Shown here piece by piece: positions 44,401 through 57,154 of a DNA stretch of 64,000 bases. The DNA is taken from assembly GCF_000224145.3 (NCBI RefSeq), contig NW_004190438.2:192117-256116 (forward strand). Reading direction: 5' to 3'. A model generated the notes under the pieces. The model saw only the letters and a program-made list of their open reading frames with translations, was not told the origin of the DNA and ran no database searches. The translations under genes were made by a program, and so were the position numbers. Position 1 is the stretch's first letter. Every line of letters starts with the position of its first letter. Source of the DNA: Ciona intestinalis (lineage: Eukaryota > Chordata > Ascidiacea > Phlebobranchia > Cionidae).

Positions 44401-44944
44401 CAATAAATTTAACAAATTGTTTTTCAGTTGAAGCAAATTCAACTCAACTCACAGTTGGTAAAGTGGCATTGAAAGCTTCATACATGTGTGCATCGGGTAT
44501 AGAAGTGAAAATGAGCAATAACATCACTATGGTGTTGGAATATGTACAATTTCAAGCATTCAAAATTGACAATGGAAAATATGGAATTGGTTAGTTTTGT
44601 TTTTTACAATTTAGTAAAATTAAGGGCATATGTATACTGTATACATATGTATTAATATAAAAGGGTGGGGGATCACACACACCTTTAGCACCTAATACCC
44701 AAAAAACAGAGAAATAAAATAAAAAGGTGTCCTATCCTCCCCCATCCTTCTATATATTATCTGTTATTTTGATGTGTACTTAATTATTTAATTCAACAAT
44801 TCCCCAGCAACAAAGTGCCATTCGGATCTCAGTTCAATTATTCCAATAGTAGTTGGTTCGGTGTTGGCGGGGTTGATACTTGTAGTAATTTTGGCTTATG
44901 TCGTTGGACGACGCAGAAGTCGAACGGGCTATGAGGAAATCTAA
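41496..44944 (+). CDS. LAMP-family lysosomal membrane protein with mucin stalk and one LAMP domain (signal exon not found)
   Basis: Exons: 41496-41525, 42007-42168, 43259-43527, 43582-43753, 44428-44589, then terminal exon 44808-44944; about 310 residues without the missing first exon. A short exon ending VICGNAS probably finishes the signal peptide. Next comes a Ser/Thr/Pro-rich mucin-like stalk (TTTASASTVAGSSTSLSSAT and more), then one LAMP domain with Cys pairs and many N-glycosylation sequons (CLKVDIKAYF, LEYVQFQAFKIDNGKYG). The terminal exon gives CHSDLSSIIPIVVG, a transmembrane helix, and tail GRRRSRTGYEEI with a YxxI lysosomal sorting motif. A stalk plus one domain resembles CD68/LAMP3 rather than LAMP1/2. 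Family members are heavily glycosylated lysosome-surface proteins. The intron 43528-43581 is only 54 bases and open in frame. A second terminal exon at 45951 gives an alternative end. Confidence 0.9.
44012..44028. promoter_or_regulatory. Perfect palindromic X-box (RFX-type) motif
   Basis: gggttgcctggcaaccc is a perfect 8+1+8 palindrome containing GTTGCC-T-GGCAAC, fitting the RFX X-box form GTNRCC(0-3)RGYAAC. It lies in an intron of the mucin-LAMP gene. Function is untested and a transposon origin is possible. Confidence 0.4.
44659..44755. repeat. Short 'gggtgggg' inverted-terminal element
   Basis: Left end gggtgggggatcacacacac, right end ggtgtcctatcctcccccat; read in reverse the ends agree. 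About 95 bp, in the intron before the first terminal exon. Confidence 0.65.
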
Positions 44945-45950
44945 GACACGATTTAGATTTTGCCTTCCGTTACAAAATGCTTCAACTTCGCTTTTTTGTT
45001 TTCGATACCTTTTGCAGTGAAACTAATTTGATAAAGATTACTAGTTAGTTTCATCGCAAGCCTAGCCTTTTGATCTGTCACAAGAACTATATGACATAAT
45101 GTATCTGTTCATATACCATACATGCACAAGCATAATATGCATTTTCTTATGTTGTTTATAATTTTTAATCATAAAGTTTGAACAGAAGGGTGGTTGGTTC
45201 TCAATTGAAAGTAAATTTCCTTTAATATCCAGCATTGTATCCCTTTGAATATTTTTAAATAATACTTGAAATTCTGTTTTTTTTAAAGTGAGGTGGTATG
45301 ATTGGGCTATTTTGTGGTTTGCGTAAGTGTTGTGCAATTGTTGATGCACTCGTCTCGTGACTTGTTACTACATTAGTTAATTATTAGTCTATCTATGCGA
45401 TGCCACACTGAGCGAATTGACTTGAATAATTTTAAATTATAAGTCAATAAGCATACGTTGCACTGCAGGCACATGAAAATATTAATGTCTATTTGTGGTT
45501 GTACCAATTAAGAATATGTCACACGCACACAATCATAGTCGTTAAACTCTTACAAATGTGGGGGCCGTTATAGTTAGACATACAAACAAATTACATCTAA
45601 TTGGGTATAATACTTACTTGTGATTAATTCAGTGTATAAAATTCCATGATTGGCCCGCCTAACCTGCAACTCCTGGTTAGGTGGCTATGGCCACAATACA
45701 TCTCAACATGTTGAAATGTTCTGCTACATGTTCTTGTGCGATATTTTGTGTCACAAGAACTGTATTATCAAATAACGGATTCCTAATAATTATGTCAAAC
45801 AGTGTAATAATAATATATGAACACATTTTGTAAATTAATATCTTTAGTTTACCACGGAAAACAAACTAACAAATTTTTTTTTTCCCCTTTACACACCAAT
45901 CTTACATGAACATACACTCGACACTTCATAACACAACCATGCACAAACAG

Positions 45951-46093
45951 CCCAGATATGCGGAGGTGACATTGGAAACAACGTAATCATTCCAATTGCT
46001 GTTGGATGTGCCCTGGGTGGTCTCATCATCATAGTAATTATCGCCTATTTGATTGGCCGACGTCGCATGAAGCACAGATATGAAGCAATGTAA
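45951..46093 (+). CDS. Alternative terminal exon of the mucin-LAMP gene (TM plus tail YEAM)
   Basis: After acceptor acaaacag it starts in the same phase (carry 1) as the 44808 exon, so either can follow the donor at 44589. It encodes AQICGGDIGNNVIIPIAVG, a transmembrane helix (LGGLIIIVIIAYLIG) and a basic tail RRRMKHRYEAM, then a stop. The YxxM tail differs from YEEI of the first version, which may change AP-complex choice. Structure mirrors the alternative last exons of vertebrate LAMP2. Confidence 0.88.
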
Positions 46094-47324
46094 AGGATTG
46101 CCACGTAAGCCAAACATTGCGATTTCAGAATTCATTACAAACATCATATAATAAATTGAGGATGGTGGTAAATATTCTGTTTAATGGGGGTGATAATTTT
46201 CTGTTGAACTTAACAATGTTGTCATGTTAGGTGGTATTTCTTATAACTTAAAGGTTGTGTTTAAGTGAATTTGTCTGAATAAATTTTGTCGCTGTTTCAA
46301 GCTTGTGGTTAAGGATTGCTTTAGTTTCGTTTAGTTCATGATATCATTGTGATTTAAAATACCTTTGATGATGGTAAACTTACATCCATTGGTAATACTG
46401 TCAGTGCTTCGATCAGCACAATTTTTTTTTTTTTTAGTGGTTGCATATTTTTATTATGGTAAACATTAACACCTGCGCAAATTGTACCACCCACTTGATT
46501 TCTCGAGATTTGAATGACTGTTGATTAATTGTAGTCCTCATGTATTGTAATATTGCAGCTGTGTTTATTTTAAACCCACACACAAAAAGTCTTCTTTGAA
46601 TATTAATCCGATTTTAAAAAGCTGTATATTCTGATATATAATAACTAGATAAATGAACATTCGACCACTGAACTGGTGTAATGTTAATATGTTTACTTGA
46701 TCGTTGCGTGATGTCGGAGGTAGACGTCAGCTGTTACCTGTTAATAATTTACAGGATTGAATGCTGGATATTAAATGTCAAGATAACAATGCCTTTTTCT
46801 TCCAAAACAATTTACAACAATAACACTTTCGGACTTTTACCAGACATACTTTCACTTCATGCTGTAACTTAAACATCATATTCACAACTTTAAATGTTTT
46901 TGGAATAAGAAATTTGAAATTGGATTTGTTTTTTAAATTTTCAATATTTATGTTCACTGCTGTGTTGCTCTTTGAACAAAATTGTTCTTCGCACTTGAGA
47001 TTGTAAAAAATATAACACTCAAACAAACAATTTTCATTGCTTTACTGTCGTGTCATTTTAATTTAAATATTTTTCGTGTAACTCATGTAAAATAAATTTT
47101 CACTTCAGCAAGTTTCGAGTTTTTTGAATTACAGTTTCAAGATAGCAAGCGCTTAAAGTTGAGGTTGTACACGAGTAGGTAAGGATTTGTTTAGTTTGAA
47201 GCTTTAGTAGAAATATGTAGTTACCTTATGTTTTTAATTCAATAATCTATTTTTTGTGCTCTAACCTATGTTAAAACTTATTGGTAAAATTAAAAATATT
47301 TTACAATTTGTTTTGCATATCCAG
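46094..47324. other. Interval between the mucin-LAMP and six-domain LAMP exons
   Basis: No clear exon was recognised. A signal-peptide exon for the downstream gene would be expected here but none with a hydrophobic start and a phase-1 donor stands out. An Met-Leu-Lys-Leu-Ile frame at 47271 would need a 36-base intron and is unlikely. Confidence 0.45.
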
Positions 47325-50300
47325 GTCTTCGTTCTGCGCTGGCAGATGGAGGTAAGATTTTCTTTTTTTATTCAGGATTTGTGTTTTTAATAAGTTTTCC
47401 CCAGATACATGGACAGTTAAAAATGTTAAAGGAGACACGAATGTATTCTTTGCGAACTTGAACCTTAATTTACGAGTTTCAAATAAAAATTCTGCAGTTA
47501 AGGTGCACAAATATTTTCTACAAATATAATAGTCTTTATTATTTCCTTAATGATGTTTGCCAATGATTTTCCAAAGTCACTAATAATGGTTTATCTGAAT
47601 TGTAGCTATATATAAAAAAAATTATAAGCTTGCATGAACCACAAATACCATGCAATTAGACTCACTTGTTATAATGCTTAAATTCTTTTCATGTATGACC
47701 AACATCCATTCTTTATATTTGTTTTAAGGTATTTCGTTAACACGTGATTATTTTATTTACAGGTTATACCTATAAAGAGTTCCGATACACCTGTAAATGC
47801 CAGTATCAGTAATGAAAGTATGATCCAGTTTTTCTCAGCTAGTTCACCAAATGTTCAATTTACTTTTGAATCTGTCGATGGCTCTTTTGCATTGACCAAG
47901 CTGATGGTAAACCTTACAATCAATAAGACTTTGTTTCCAAAAGCAGACAGTACGTACCTAGTTATAAAGCACTTCATATATTCTCTATGCCAACATACCT
48001 ATTTCTATACAGATGTTGAAGAAAATATTAACCTTACAATGACAAAGGCAACAAATGTTTTTAAAACTCCATTAAAGACATTTTATAAGTGCAGTCAGGA
48101 TACGCAGATAGAACTGGAGTCTTCTTCCACCAATGTAACTAGTGCATCATTGCAATTTGTCAATATACAGAAGTTGGAAGCTTTTGCAAACAAGCCTTCA
48201 GAAAAAAGTTAGTTTGGAACTTGAGTCACAAACAAACCATAACAATTTTTAAAAAATAGCTAAAAAATTCAATGCCAAAATTTGTCAATTTCTAATCAAC
48301 ACATTTGATAGAAAAATTAATCCTGGACACATTTGACTAAAGAGGAATAAATACGTCTTTTCCCTGGTCACCGGTGTCCATAAAAACACATTGCCTTTCT
48401 TAAATTTTTCAAGTCAAAGTGTGCAACCAAATTTAGAATGATGTTGGCATCAGGGTTTAGTTCTCCACCACTCCTTGCAATTGACATTTAGCTCTTTTTG
48501 ATAAATGTTTAAATGGTACCTAAAAGATACCATTTGACCATTTATGATTTAGTATCTAGAAATTGTTATATTTCCAATTAAATTTAGTGACTACATGTTT
48601 CCATGACAACATGCATACTGCACAAAGTACTTCATGGGATCTATCAGAACCAAATGATGATTCTTGCTTTCGAATGAACACCACTGCTTCTTTCACACTT
48701 GTTTATACAAACATTATAGGAAATGTAAGCTAGAGTTAAACAAACTAAAAAATAGTAATAGTTTCACTTTAAGTCTGCATTTATCTTTTCTTGTTTGAAC
48801 CAAAACTTAGCAAATGTTTGCCTTTAATCGACACTTTTGGTTAGGACACTGTTTATCTACCTAAGTGTGACAGTATTTAATCTGACATCTAATTAAATTC
48901 TTCAAATTTGAACTTCCTAGCTTTTCTCAATTTAACCATTGTTTGGAAACCTGTTTTTACGCTTTAGTTATATACACAAAATGACTTCGGTACACATTAT
49001 GGGCACTATATGGTAACGCAAAGTGCCAAGTTACTGCGAAAAAAAAGTTGTTTATTGTAATTTTTAAACTGTTGGGATTTCTAAAATTGGCAGTAAAAGG
49101 CTGTTTCGTAATGTACATAATGCATCGTAAATAATATTTTAGAGCATGACAACCAACATTCCCCTGCTTTCTGATGCAAATGCTACAGCAACTTGTGATG
49201 ACACCACCGTCAATGTTACTTTCGGTTTGGAAAAGGATCAATCTGTTGTAGCAAAGCTATATTTTGTTTCCAAAAAACAATCTTCGAACTATTACCTGGA
49301 TGCTGCAACTCTCACAATGGATACAACTAGTCGATACTTGCCAAACCATCCTATAAAAAGTAAACATAATTTAAAAGTATACACTTGCTATTCTATATAG
49401 TATGGTGGGGCAAGATAGGACACCTTTTCATTCCATTTGGTAGTAAACAAAGAACATTCAAAGAAATACAAAACCTTATCCCCACGACTCCCATGGACCG
49501 TTGTTAGTTGTTTAAAACACGCTCAGGATATTTGGCTATTATGTACTAAAGATGTCCTATCTCCCCCCCTCCTACTACATCTGTTTTTATATATTCTATT
49601 GTTTTCAGGCACTAAAGTTGTGGAGAATGGAACAAAACTTGAAGTATTTAAAACTTCGATAGATTCATCGTTTGAGTGTGATGCTCCATTAAACATCAGC
49701 ATCACATCACATTTGTCAGCAATGTTTAATATGACAAACCTTCAAGCTTTTCGTTTACCTAACTCTGGCTTTAGCAAAGGTAAGAATGAACCCGAAAATG
49801 TTTGTGTAACATATCAACAGTGGCATGAGACAGTGGTTGGTAAAGAACATTCACAAATTAACTGAAATAAACTTATTGCTTGATACTCTATCATTGTAAA
49901 TAGAGACATACCAGTCGTTGCATCAAGAGTTTTCCTAATTTTATTACTTACAAAAAAAAACTATCACTTACACAGTCACATATGAAAATAAGCATGCATA
50001 AGGTGCTTGAAATATGCCGACATTATTGTTATAACTTTTTAAGTTGACTCAGCATGTGGGAATAAATAAGTGACATTCATTTAGCTTAACTAATGTATTC
50101 TTTGGCAGGCTCTAAATGTCCGGAAATGCTGCCCACCCCAATGCCAGGTGAATATATAAACTGTAGTATGATAACTAGTTTTTACATTTTAAACAATAAT
50201 TATTTCAGTTAAAAGAGAAACAAACAATACAACATTTGTTAAATAAAATAAAGGTGCCTTTTGTTCATTTAAAAAAGTGATTATTTGGCTGTGATTGTGT

Positions 50301-53300
50301 ATTTCAATACACAGCAGTTGTAGCTTTGTTACTCGGATCAGTAAAATTACTTGTTGTGTAATTTCCATTGATTATGAGATAAATCATTAAGAACAAAAGC
50401 CATGACGCATTGATACCTTATCTTAAACCATTGTGTAAAAGTAATGCAAATTTGCATTCTGAAATAGGCATTAAGAAACATGATCATAAGTTTATTTATA
50501 TTTAGTAAAAACTCTAACAGTTGGTTAGAAAGAAATTATTTATCAATTAACTTTCCAAAAGTGCATCATACTTTAAAGCAGGGTACAATATTTATTTTTG
50601 AAGTAATGTGGTCTGACTATTATAAACCTTTTTTAAGAAACATTTTATTTTGTAGCACTCTTGTTGTTACTATAAAAGCTGCCATACAAAATATAGTCAG
50701 TTTTGTAAAAGGTTGTTGTTTAATTGTGATTTTTATTTTAGGAACGACCCCCCACCCCGACCCACTCCAACCACCAACATGTGAGTTTTCTTTGTGTGGA
50801 AAGTTTTGTGAAGAAAGTAATTTCTCACATTTCACATGTTGCTTTGATTACAATTTCATGACATGTTTCATAGTTTGCATTGTATAATGTGCCAACACAT
50901 TTTGTAGACATGGGTGTAGTTACGTGACATTAGTTAAACAATAAAAAAATGAACTAATGTAATTTTCCTATTTTGACCAACATTTAATAAATGTTAAACC
51001 CTTCGTATAAACAAGAAACTTAGAAAATCCAACCCACATAAAGTCATGTTTGCACAATTTTAAATTATATCACATTTCAGATCACTGGGAAGGATTAGAT
51101 TCAAACAACAAAAAAATGTGTTTTCGTGCGATTGCAGGAATTCAACTGCGTGTGTCGTATGTCAATACTGCAAATGTAAACCAATCTTATGACGTAAGTT
51201 TTTAACTAAATTTATATTAATTTGTATCTTAGGTTTTTATTTTGATGATCACTGAATAGTAATTCACCTATGAAGTTTTATCACAGAAGTAAACATAGTA
51301 GGGTAGGGAAGATGGGACATTGGGGTAGATGGGACGTTGGTGGTAAACCAAGAACATTCAAAGAAATATAAAAACGTATTCTCACGACTCTCATAGACCA
51401 TTGTTAATTGTTTATTTGAATATTATGTGCTAAGGTGTGCCAGCTTTCTCTACTCTACTGTAAGTTTTTTAATGTGTTCCCAAAAGCTTTTTAATATATA
51501 TTTTACAATAGTAACTGAGAAATGATTGAATCTCTGTATACAGGCAGAGATTAGTTTAAATGAAAAGTTGAAAAGTAGTTGTTTTAGAGACTAAGAAAAG
51601 AAGTCTCAAACATATAATAATCATTTATCGCTCCTGCTACAATGAATTAGTATAAACCTTTAACATATTATTTTTTTTTATTTGTTATTGTTGGCCAATA
51701 GGAAAACTACTTTAAATAAATTGTGCAAATAGCAATTAACATGTCACAGCACACCTTACTACACAAAATATTTTAATCTAAATGTAAGTAGTGAACCAAA
51801 ATAACAATTGTTACAATTCGGTCGTAACATTTTTAGACTTGGTTCGACATGAATAACAGCAGCATCACGCAAGCAACTGATTGCAGCAAAAATTCTTTCA
51901 ACTTTTCTATAATTGATGAAAATCGAAACCAAAATTTGACGTTAACTTTTAACAAGAATAACTCCAGTGTTTCTCTTACATCCGTGCAATACGACTTTGT
52001 TTTTAGCAACGACACTTTTGCCATGGCACCAAGTATGATAACAATTGTTTTAAATAAAAATATCGGTCAATATATTCACTTAAACAAAAGATTTTTAACT
52101 TTAGTACTTATCAATACTAAGAAATTTAACAAATGTTGACGAATTAAAAATAAGTCACATAAACCTGAAACTGTTTTACTTTTTTTTTCTTGCAGGCAAA
52201 CCAGTGGTGATTAACACACGATCTACAGACCTTATGATAATGCCAACAAAATTAGGAAATTCCTACAGTTGCAGCATCGAAACACAAGTCAGTCTCCTTA
52301 CCAATAACACTCAAGTGTCGGACATATTCATGCGTATCACTGATGTCACAATGTTTCAAGCATATGTTCCTGCTGACAATTCATCGAAAGATGGTGCACC
52401 ATGTCATAGATATAATATTTAAATTAATTTAACCATAATTTGCGTTTACAGAAGTATGTTTCCATGATACTAAGAAGTCGCCAGCTTCATCAGGAGACTG
52501 GGCTGTAAAAGATGTCAAGACCAACATGACGTGCGCTCGATTCAAATCTACACTTCAACTTAAAATAATGTATTTGGATATTTCACAAAAGGTTTTTATC
52601 AGTTAAATATGAATAAAATTTGTTTACAAAACCTTTATATCTGTTTGAAGATGCAAATTTCCACAATAAATGTGAATGGAAGTGGAGTGACAATGTTAGC
52701 AGGCTCATGCAGTAGTAATGTTACAAGCATAACACTTGATGTGGATGGAACAAAATTGATGAATCTGACACTTTCATTTGTCAAACCTAAACCCGTTGGA
52801 AATACTGAATCAGATGTAGTGAAATACATGTTGGATGAAGTGACGTTATCTTACAAAACCAACCTTTGGTATCTTCAAAATCATCCTGGTAATTTGAACA
52901 AGAATTCTTGTTTACAATATCGGTTTATAATCATGAGCCAGAGATTCCCTTTCAAGTCTTAATATTTCTTGCGCACCTTTCAACAGAATCCACTTTAAAA
53001 CCCTTATAAATTTAAGAACTATTAACCTAAGACAGTGGTTCTCAAGCTGTGTCCCAACACCCTGGTGCTTTATTTATATTCTAATGATAAACAACATTAT
53101 TAAACTCCCCACTCGCTGGCGCTTAGTGTTGTAAGTCTTGCAAACTTTTCTGAAGAAGAACCATTGTGGGCGTATGTGTCCTTGGGCAAAACATTTAACG
53201 GCAATTGCTCCAACCCAGTGGTCACTAATGGGTTGTCTAAATTATCAGTCCTACATAAAAAAGTATCCCAAAAAATAATCACCTACAAAGTAACATACCT

Positions 53301-56300
53301 GGTAACTTGTAAGCTGGCACGAGGTGTTAAACCCGTGTGATAACGACTGTCGTTTTCCCGCCACGCCAGGATAAAGTAAGGTACATTCATTCATTACATT
53401 CAAATTCCCCACTCGCTGGCGCTTGGTGTGTTGTAAGTCTTGCAAACTTTTCTTAAAGAGAAATTTGTGAATCACTGTCCAAGCTATAAGTTGTTTCTTA
53501 ATACAGAGTATGGGAAGACAGTTACAATAAAGCACGGTGGATTAATGTTCGGCGCGACACCAGTGACAAATTCGTTTCGTTGTGATTTGCAACAAACTGT
53601 TTTTGTCAACTCAAATACAACTAAAGACATGTTGCTGGTTATGATGAAAGATACACAATGGGAAGCATTTGGAATGAACAAGTCCGGTGATTTCAATGAC
53701 GGTAAGTCATATCATATAAAACACAGTGTTGTTTATCCGGCACCGTGGGGCAGTGGTTGGCCCGCCTGCCTCTAACCCAGAGGTTCTTGGCTCGTTGCTG
53801 CCACCGTTGTGGGCGTATTTGGTCTTGGAACAAGACACTTAACCTAGTGGTCACCAATGGTTTATCTAAATTGTCAGCGATACAAAAAAACACACAAAGG
53901 TATATACGTGGTAACTCCTAACTGGCATGAGTAGTATGAAACAGAACATTCATGTTATAACATCGTTTTTTGGCCACACGAGGTAAAAGTAAATTACTTT
54001 CCTTAATTATGATATCTGTTTCTCTGTGGCAAAGCTTTGAAACCCTGCCACTGTTATATTTTATTTTTAAGTATTATTTTAACATTCTGTTACTGTGTTT
54101 TAAATGGAACAGCTTGCTTTTATTAAACATTTGAGCACATGAAATTATCTGATTTACTGTTACTTGTTTCAGCAAATTTTTGTGATGCCGAGGTGACGAC
54201 ACCTGCTTCAGTAACTACACCCATGGGTAAGTTTTGACCTCAAATTAATATTCTTTATTCATGTGAATGTTGTTTACAGTAACAACGAATGCTCCGTATC
54301 AACCTGTGGATCCAAGTCTTCGTGAGTATTTTGTCGGTTACTTTTGTTTTTTTTTGTTGGTACTTTTTTTTTACTTTTTAGTCTGATTTTATCTGTGTAA
54401 GGTTTATTTATGGCACTTGTTGAACTTGTGCCATGAATTTCTATAACCGCACATCATATATATGCCGCTGTGCTTAATAAGATAATTAATTGCTTACGTG
54501 GGTATGGAGTTATAACCACAATGATAAAACAAGAAATATCCAACGTTTATCCTCAGACTCCTACAAGGTTGTGGATTCAAAGAACAATAAAACTTGTTTT
54601 CTTGCAACGATTGGCGTTCAAATGCGAACAACATACAATACTATAAACCAATCAGGGGTAAGTTTTGTCAGATGTCTAATATTATAGTTTATTATATTTA
54701 AGGATTAATCTTTAAAACAATATGAACGCAGCATTATGGGGGATTCCATACTTTCATCAATTTTTGTAGAACTTAAAGCTTAATAGGACAAACTAATTGT
54801 TTGTTAATTCTAATTCTTTTACTTTTTTTATTCACGTAACACCTATCACTTTGTACTTAGGTTGAGATCGGGTTCAACTTTAATTCAAATAATTCAGTTG
54901 TGAGCGCAACATGCGAGGGTGAAACATCTATTGTGATGTTTAATAACAGCAAGATGCAACAATTCCTATCTTTGACGTTCACTCGAAACATCAAACTCAA
55001 CCAAACCTACTTAAGTGGGATTAATGTTCAATACAACGTTACAAACAACTTCCCCAACGCTAATGCATCAGGTACCACTAAACTTGAATAAATATGAAAT
55101 GTTAACTTCTGTTTTAAGATTGTATATAATTCTAACTTAAATTATATTTTATGTAATAAATGAAAATTTGAAACAATATCATATTGTAACAGTAGTTAAT
55201 AAAATGTTTCCTGAAACTTTCTAATGACAAAATCAAATATGTTGTATTTCAAATTTCTTGTATTATTTTTATTATCAGAAAAAAATGGAAATCCCTACAT
55301 GTACAGTGTTAATGACCTCACTGAGATGAGCACGCCATTGAAACACTCCTACACATGCCAAACTGTTGAGAATGACATACTTGTGAACGCTACATCGAAT
55401 GTTATCGTCCGTATAACTGGTGTTCAGTTGCAAGCATTTGATATTCAGCAAAACAAATTTTCTACTCGTAAGTGTTTTAATGAAATACTTGCACCTCTGA
55501 ACATGGAACCATGTTCACATTATCAGTTGATTTTCAGTTGTATCTGGTAATAAAATTTAATTTTTTGGGGAAATGTGAAATAATTGGTTGATGTTAGAAA
55601 ATGTAAAATAATGCAAATATTTTGTAAGAAAAATGTTAAATTAAAACTGATTAAATAAAAGTACAATTCCAGCTCAGAAATGTTTTTCGGATGAAGTTCT
55701 CCCAGAAGCAAATGTTGGCAACTGGACAGTGATTGCCAACAAATCCATTTGTTCCATGTATATGTTCTCTGCCACTGCTAACATTACATATGTTAATTTG
55801 CTTGGAAAGGTTGGTCGATTTCTACAAGTGATGTTAAATCTAAATTGCCATTATATTTTGTCAGTCTAGTTTAATACAACTTTGTTTATATTTACATGCA
55901 GCGAACAAACACTCGAATCCCGTTGGATAATTCAACAAAAACAGTGGTTGGTGGGGAATGTGGAAACCAAATATCTTATTTCTGGGTTCAAATGGAACAA
56001 GTTACATTCAACTTCTTTTTCAATCGAACCAGCTTGGGGCCCAAGTTCAACTATTACCTCTTTGATGTTCACATTCAATACAACACCAATTCAAAATATT
56101 TTCCAAACCACGCTTATGACTGTAATTTATTACTTATATTCATATGTTTTCTTTTAGCTTTTTATCATTTAAAAAGTAAATGAAATGTAAATTGTTTGGT
56201 ATTCAAGTAAAACTTAGCTTGTACAGTATGTTACTGCAGATATAGTGCAATCAACTTTTAATGGTATAATGTATTAATGAAATTTATTTCAGCTGATGGA

Positions 56301-56829
56301 AAGGTAACAGTTGCAAACTCTTCTTTACATCTCTTCCAATCGGATCAAGATCATTCGTACAAATGCACGACCACCACCAAAGTATTATTGAACGAAACCC
56401 AATGTTATGTTTCATTGGCCAACGTCCAACTACAGCCATATGGAGTTGATAAAAACCATGGCCTTTTTAGTACAGGTAAGCAGCACTGTTTTTGTGGTTG
56501 GTGAAATGCTGGATTTCAGTGAAAATGTTAAGAAAGCGGTGACTTTCATCACCCTTTTATTTGGTGTGGAATAAAATGAAATAGTTCAATGAGAATATTT
56601 TATTCTGTGAGTTTTATTTTATGTATTTGGCTCAATCTTTGCAAAGATTCCGTTTGTGTATTTGGCAGCTGACGATTGTGCTGCAGACAACAAATGGTCG
56701 ACTGCAAAGATAGCAATTGTTGCCGCTATCACTGTTGTTATTCTATTACTGACAGTGGGCGTAGGGTTTTTTGGCTATCGAAAATATTCTGCTCAGAAGA
56801 AAAGAAATACATATCAACCTGTTGATTAA
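47325..56829 (+). CDS. Six-domain LAMP-family protein, about 1,160 residues (signal exon not found)
   Basis: Exons: 47325-47351, 47405-47502, 47763-47949, 48013-48207, 48588-48724, 49143-49359, 49609-49779, 50109-50147, 50742-50780, 51081-51193, 51837-52032, 52196-52393, 52452-52591, 52651-52888, 53507-53701, 54173-54226, 54280-54321, 54557-54657, 54861-55071, 55279-55467, 55673-55809, 55902-56121, 56293-56475 and terminal 56669-56829. Every phase agrees. Each LAMP domain takes three exons (phases 1-0, 0-1, 1-1), six times. Odd domains share WEGLDSNNKKMCF / YKVVDSKNNKTCF-type starts; even domains share CFHD / CFSD starts with a GDW or GNW motif. Two Pro/Thr hinges (SKCPEMLPTPMPG; VTTPASVTTPM) fall after domains 2 and 4. 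Typical closing motif: LQAF. The terminal exon gives one TM helix and tail RKYSAQKKRNTYQPVD (YQPV sorting motif). Vertebrate LAMP1/2 have only two domains, so this is a tripled two-domain unit. Confidence 0.9.
49400..49590. repeat. 'gggtgggg' inverted-terminal element in LAMP intron
   Basis: Starts tagtatggtggggcaagata (ggacacc) and ends gtcctatctccccccctcct (actac). The interior block aacattcaaagaaatacaaa recurs near 51.36 and, diverged, 60.65 kb. Confidence 0.75.
51297..51464. repeat. 'gggtgggg' inverted-terminal element in LAMP intron
   Basis: Starts tagtagggtagggaagatgg and ends in ctttctctactctactgta. The interior (aacattcaaagaaatataaa, cacgactctcatagaccatt) clearly matches the copy at 49400. 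Confidence 0.72.
53033..53477. mobile_element. Probable hAT-like relic with nested SINE body
   Basis: Left end cagtggttctcaagc and right end (reverse) cagtgattcacaaat are similar. Inside, a SINE body in plus orientation (53150-53390: gtatgtgtccttgggcaaaa, caacccagtggtcactaatg) is flanked by two copies of a roughly 48-bp block (53105-53151 and 53405-53453, ccccactcgctggcgctt...). No convincing 8-bp target duplication is seen outside, so the element call is tentative. Confidence 0.5.
53737..53995 (+). repeat. tRNA-derived SINE in LAMP intron
   Basis: Head ggcaccgtggggcagtggtt resembles the pol III A box (tggggcagtgg). The body follows (gtatttggtcttggaacaag, gtggtcaccaatggtttatc, cgtggtaactcctaactggc). 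It starts about 35 bp after the donor of the domain 4 exon. Confidence 0.7.
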
Positions 56830-57154
56830 AATGTTTTTATTTAAGTTGTGATTAGTTAAATAAAAACTTGTAATTTTTAAACATTTATTGACAATCTGAA
56901 GTTTGGAAAATCTCTTTTCTAAAGAAGATATTATATCTCATTTATCGTTTGTTTGTTGATTATTTCTACTGTCCCAAATAATAATAATGTTGTGAATCAA
57001 CGTAATAAATATAAAATAGGTTGAGTTATGTCTTATATTTTGGTGAAAGTGAGTGAACAACAATTGTTCGTTATTTCTTTAATTAACATAGTTGCTCATG
57101 TCGCTTTCCTCAATCAAACGCAATCGATTGTAGCTCATATATTCCACTAAACAG

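Noticed and set aside
47271-47287. Met-Leu-Lys-Leu-Ile start considered as the signal exon of the six-domain LAMP
   Set aside because: It would leave a 36-base intron and too short a hydrophobic segment.
49437-49865. A 142-codon frame covering a LAMP exon
   Set aside because: Its first half runs through the inverted-terminal element at 49400-49590; the true exon begins at 49609 after a good acceptor.
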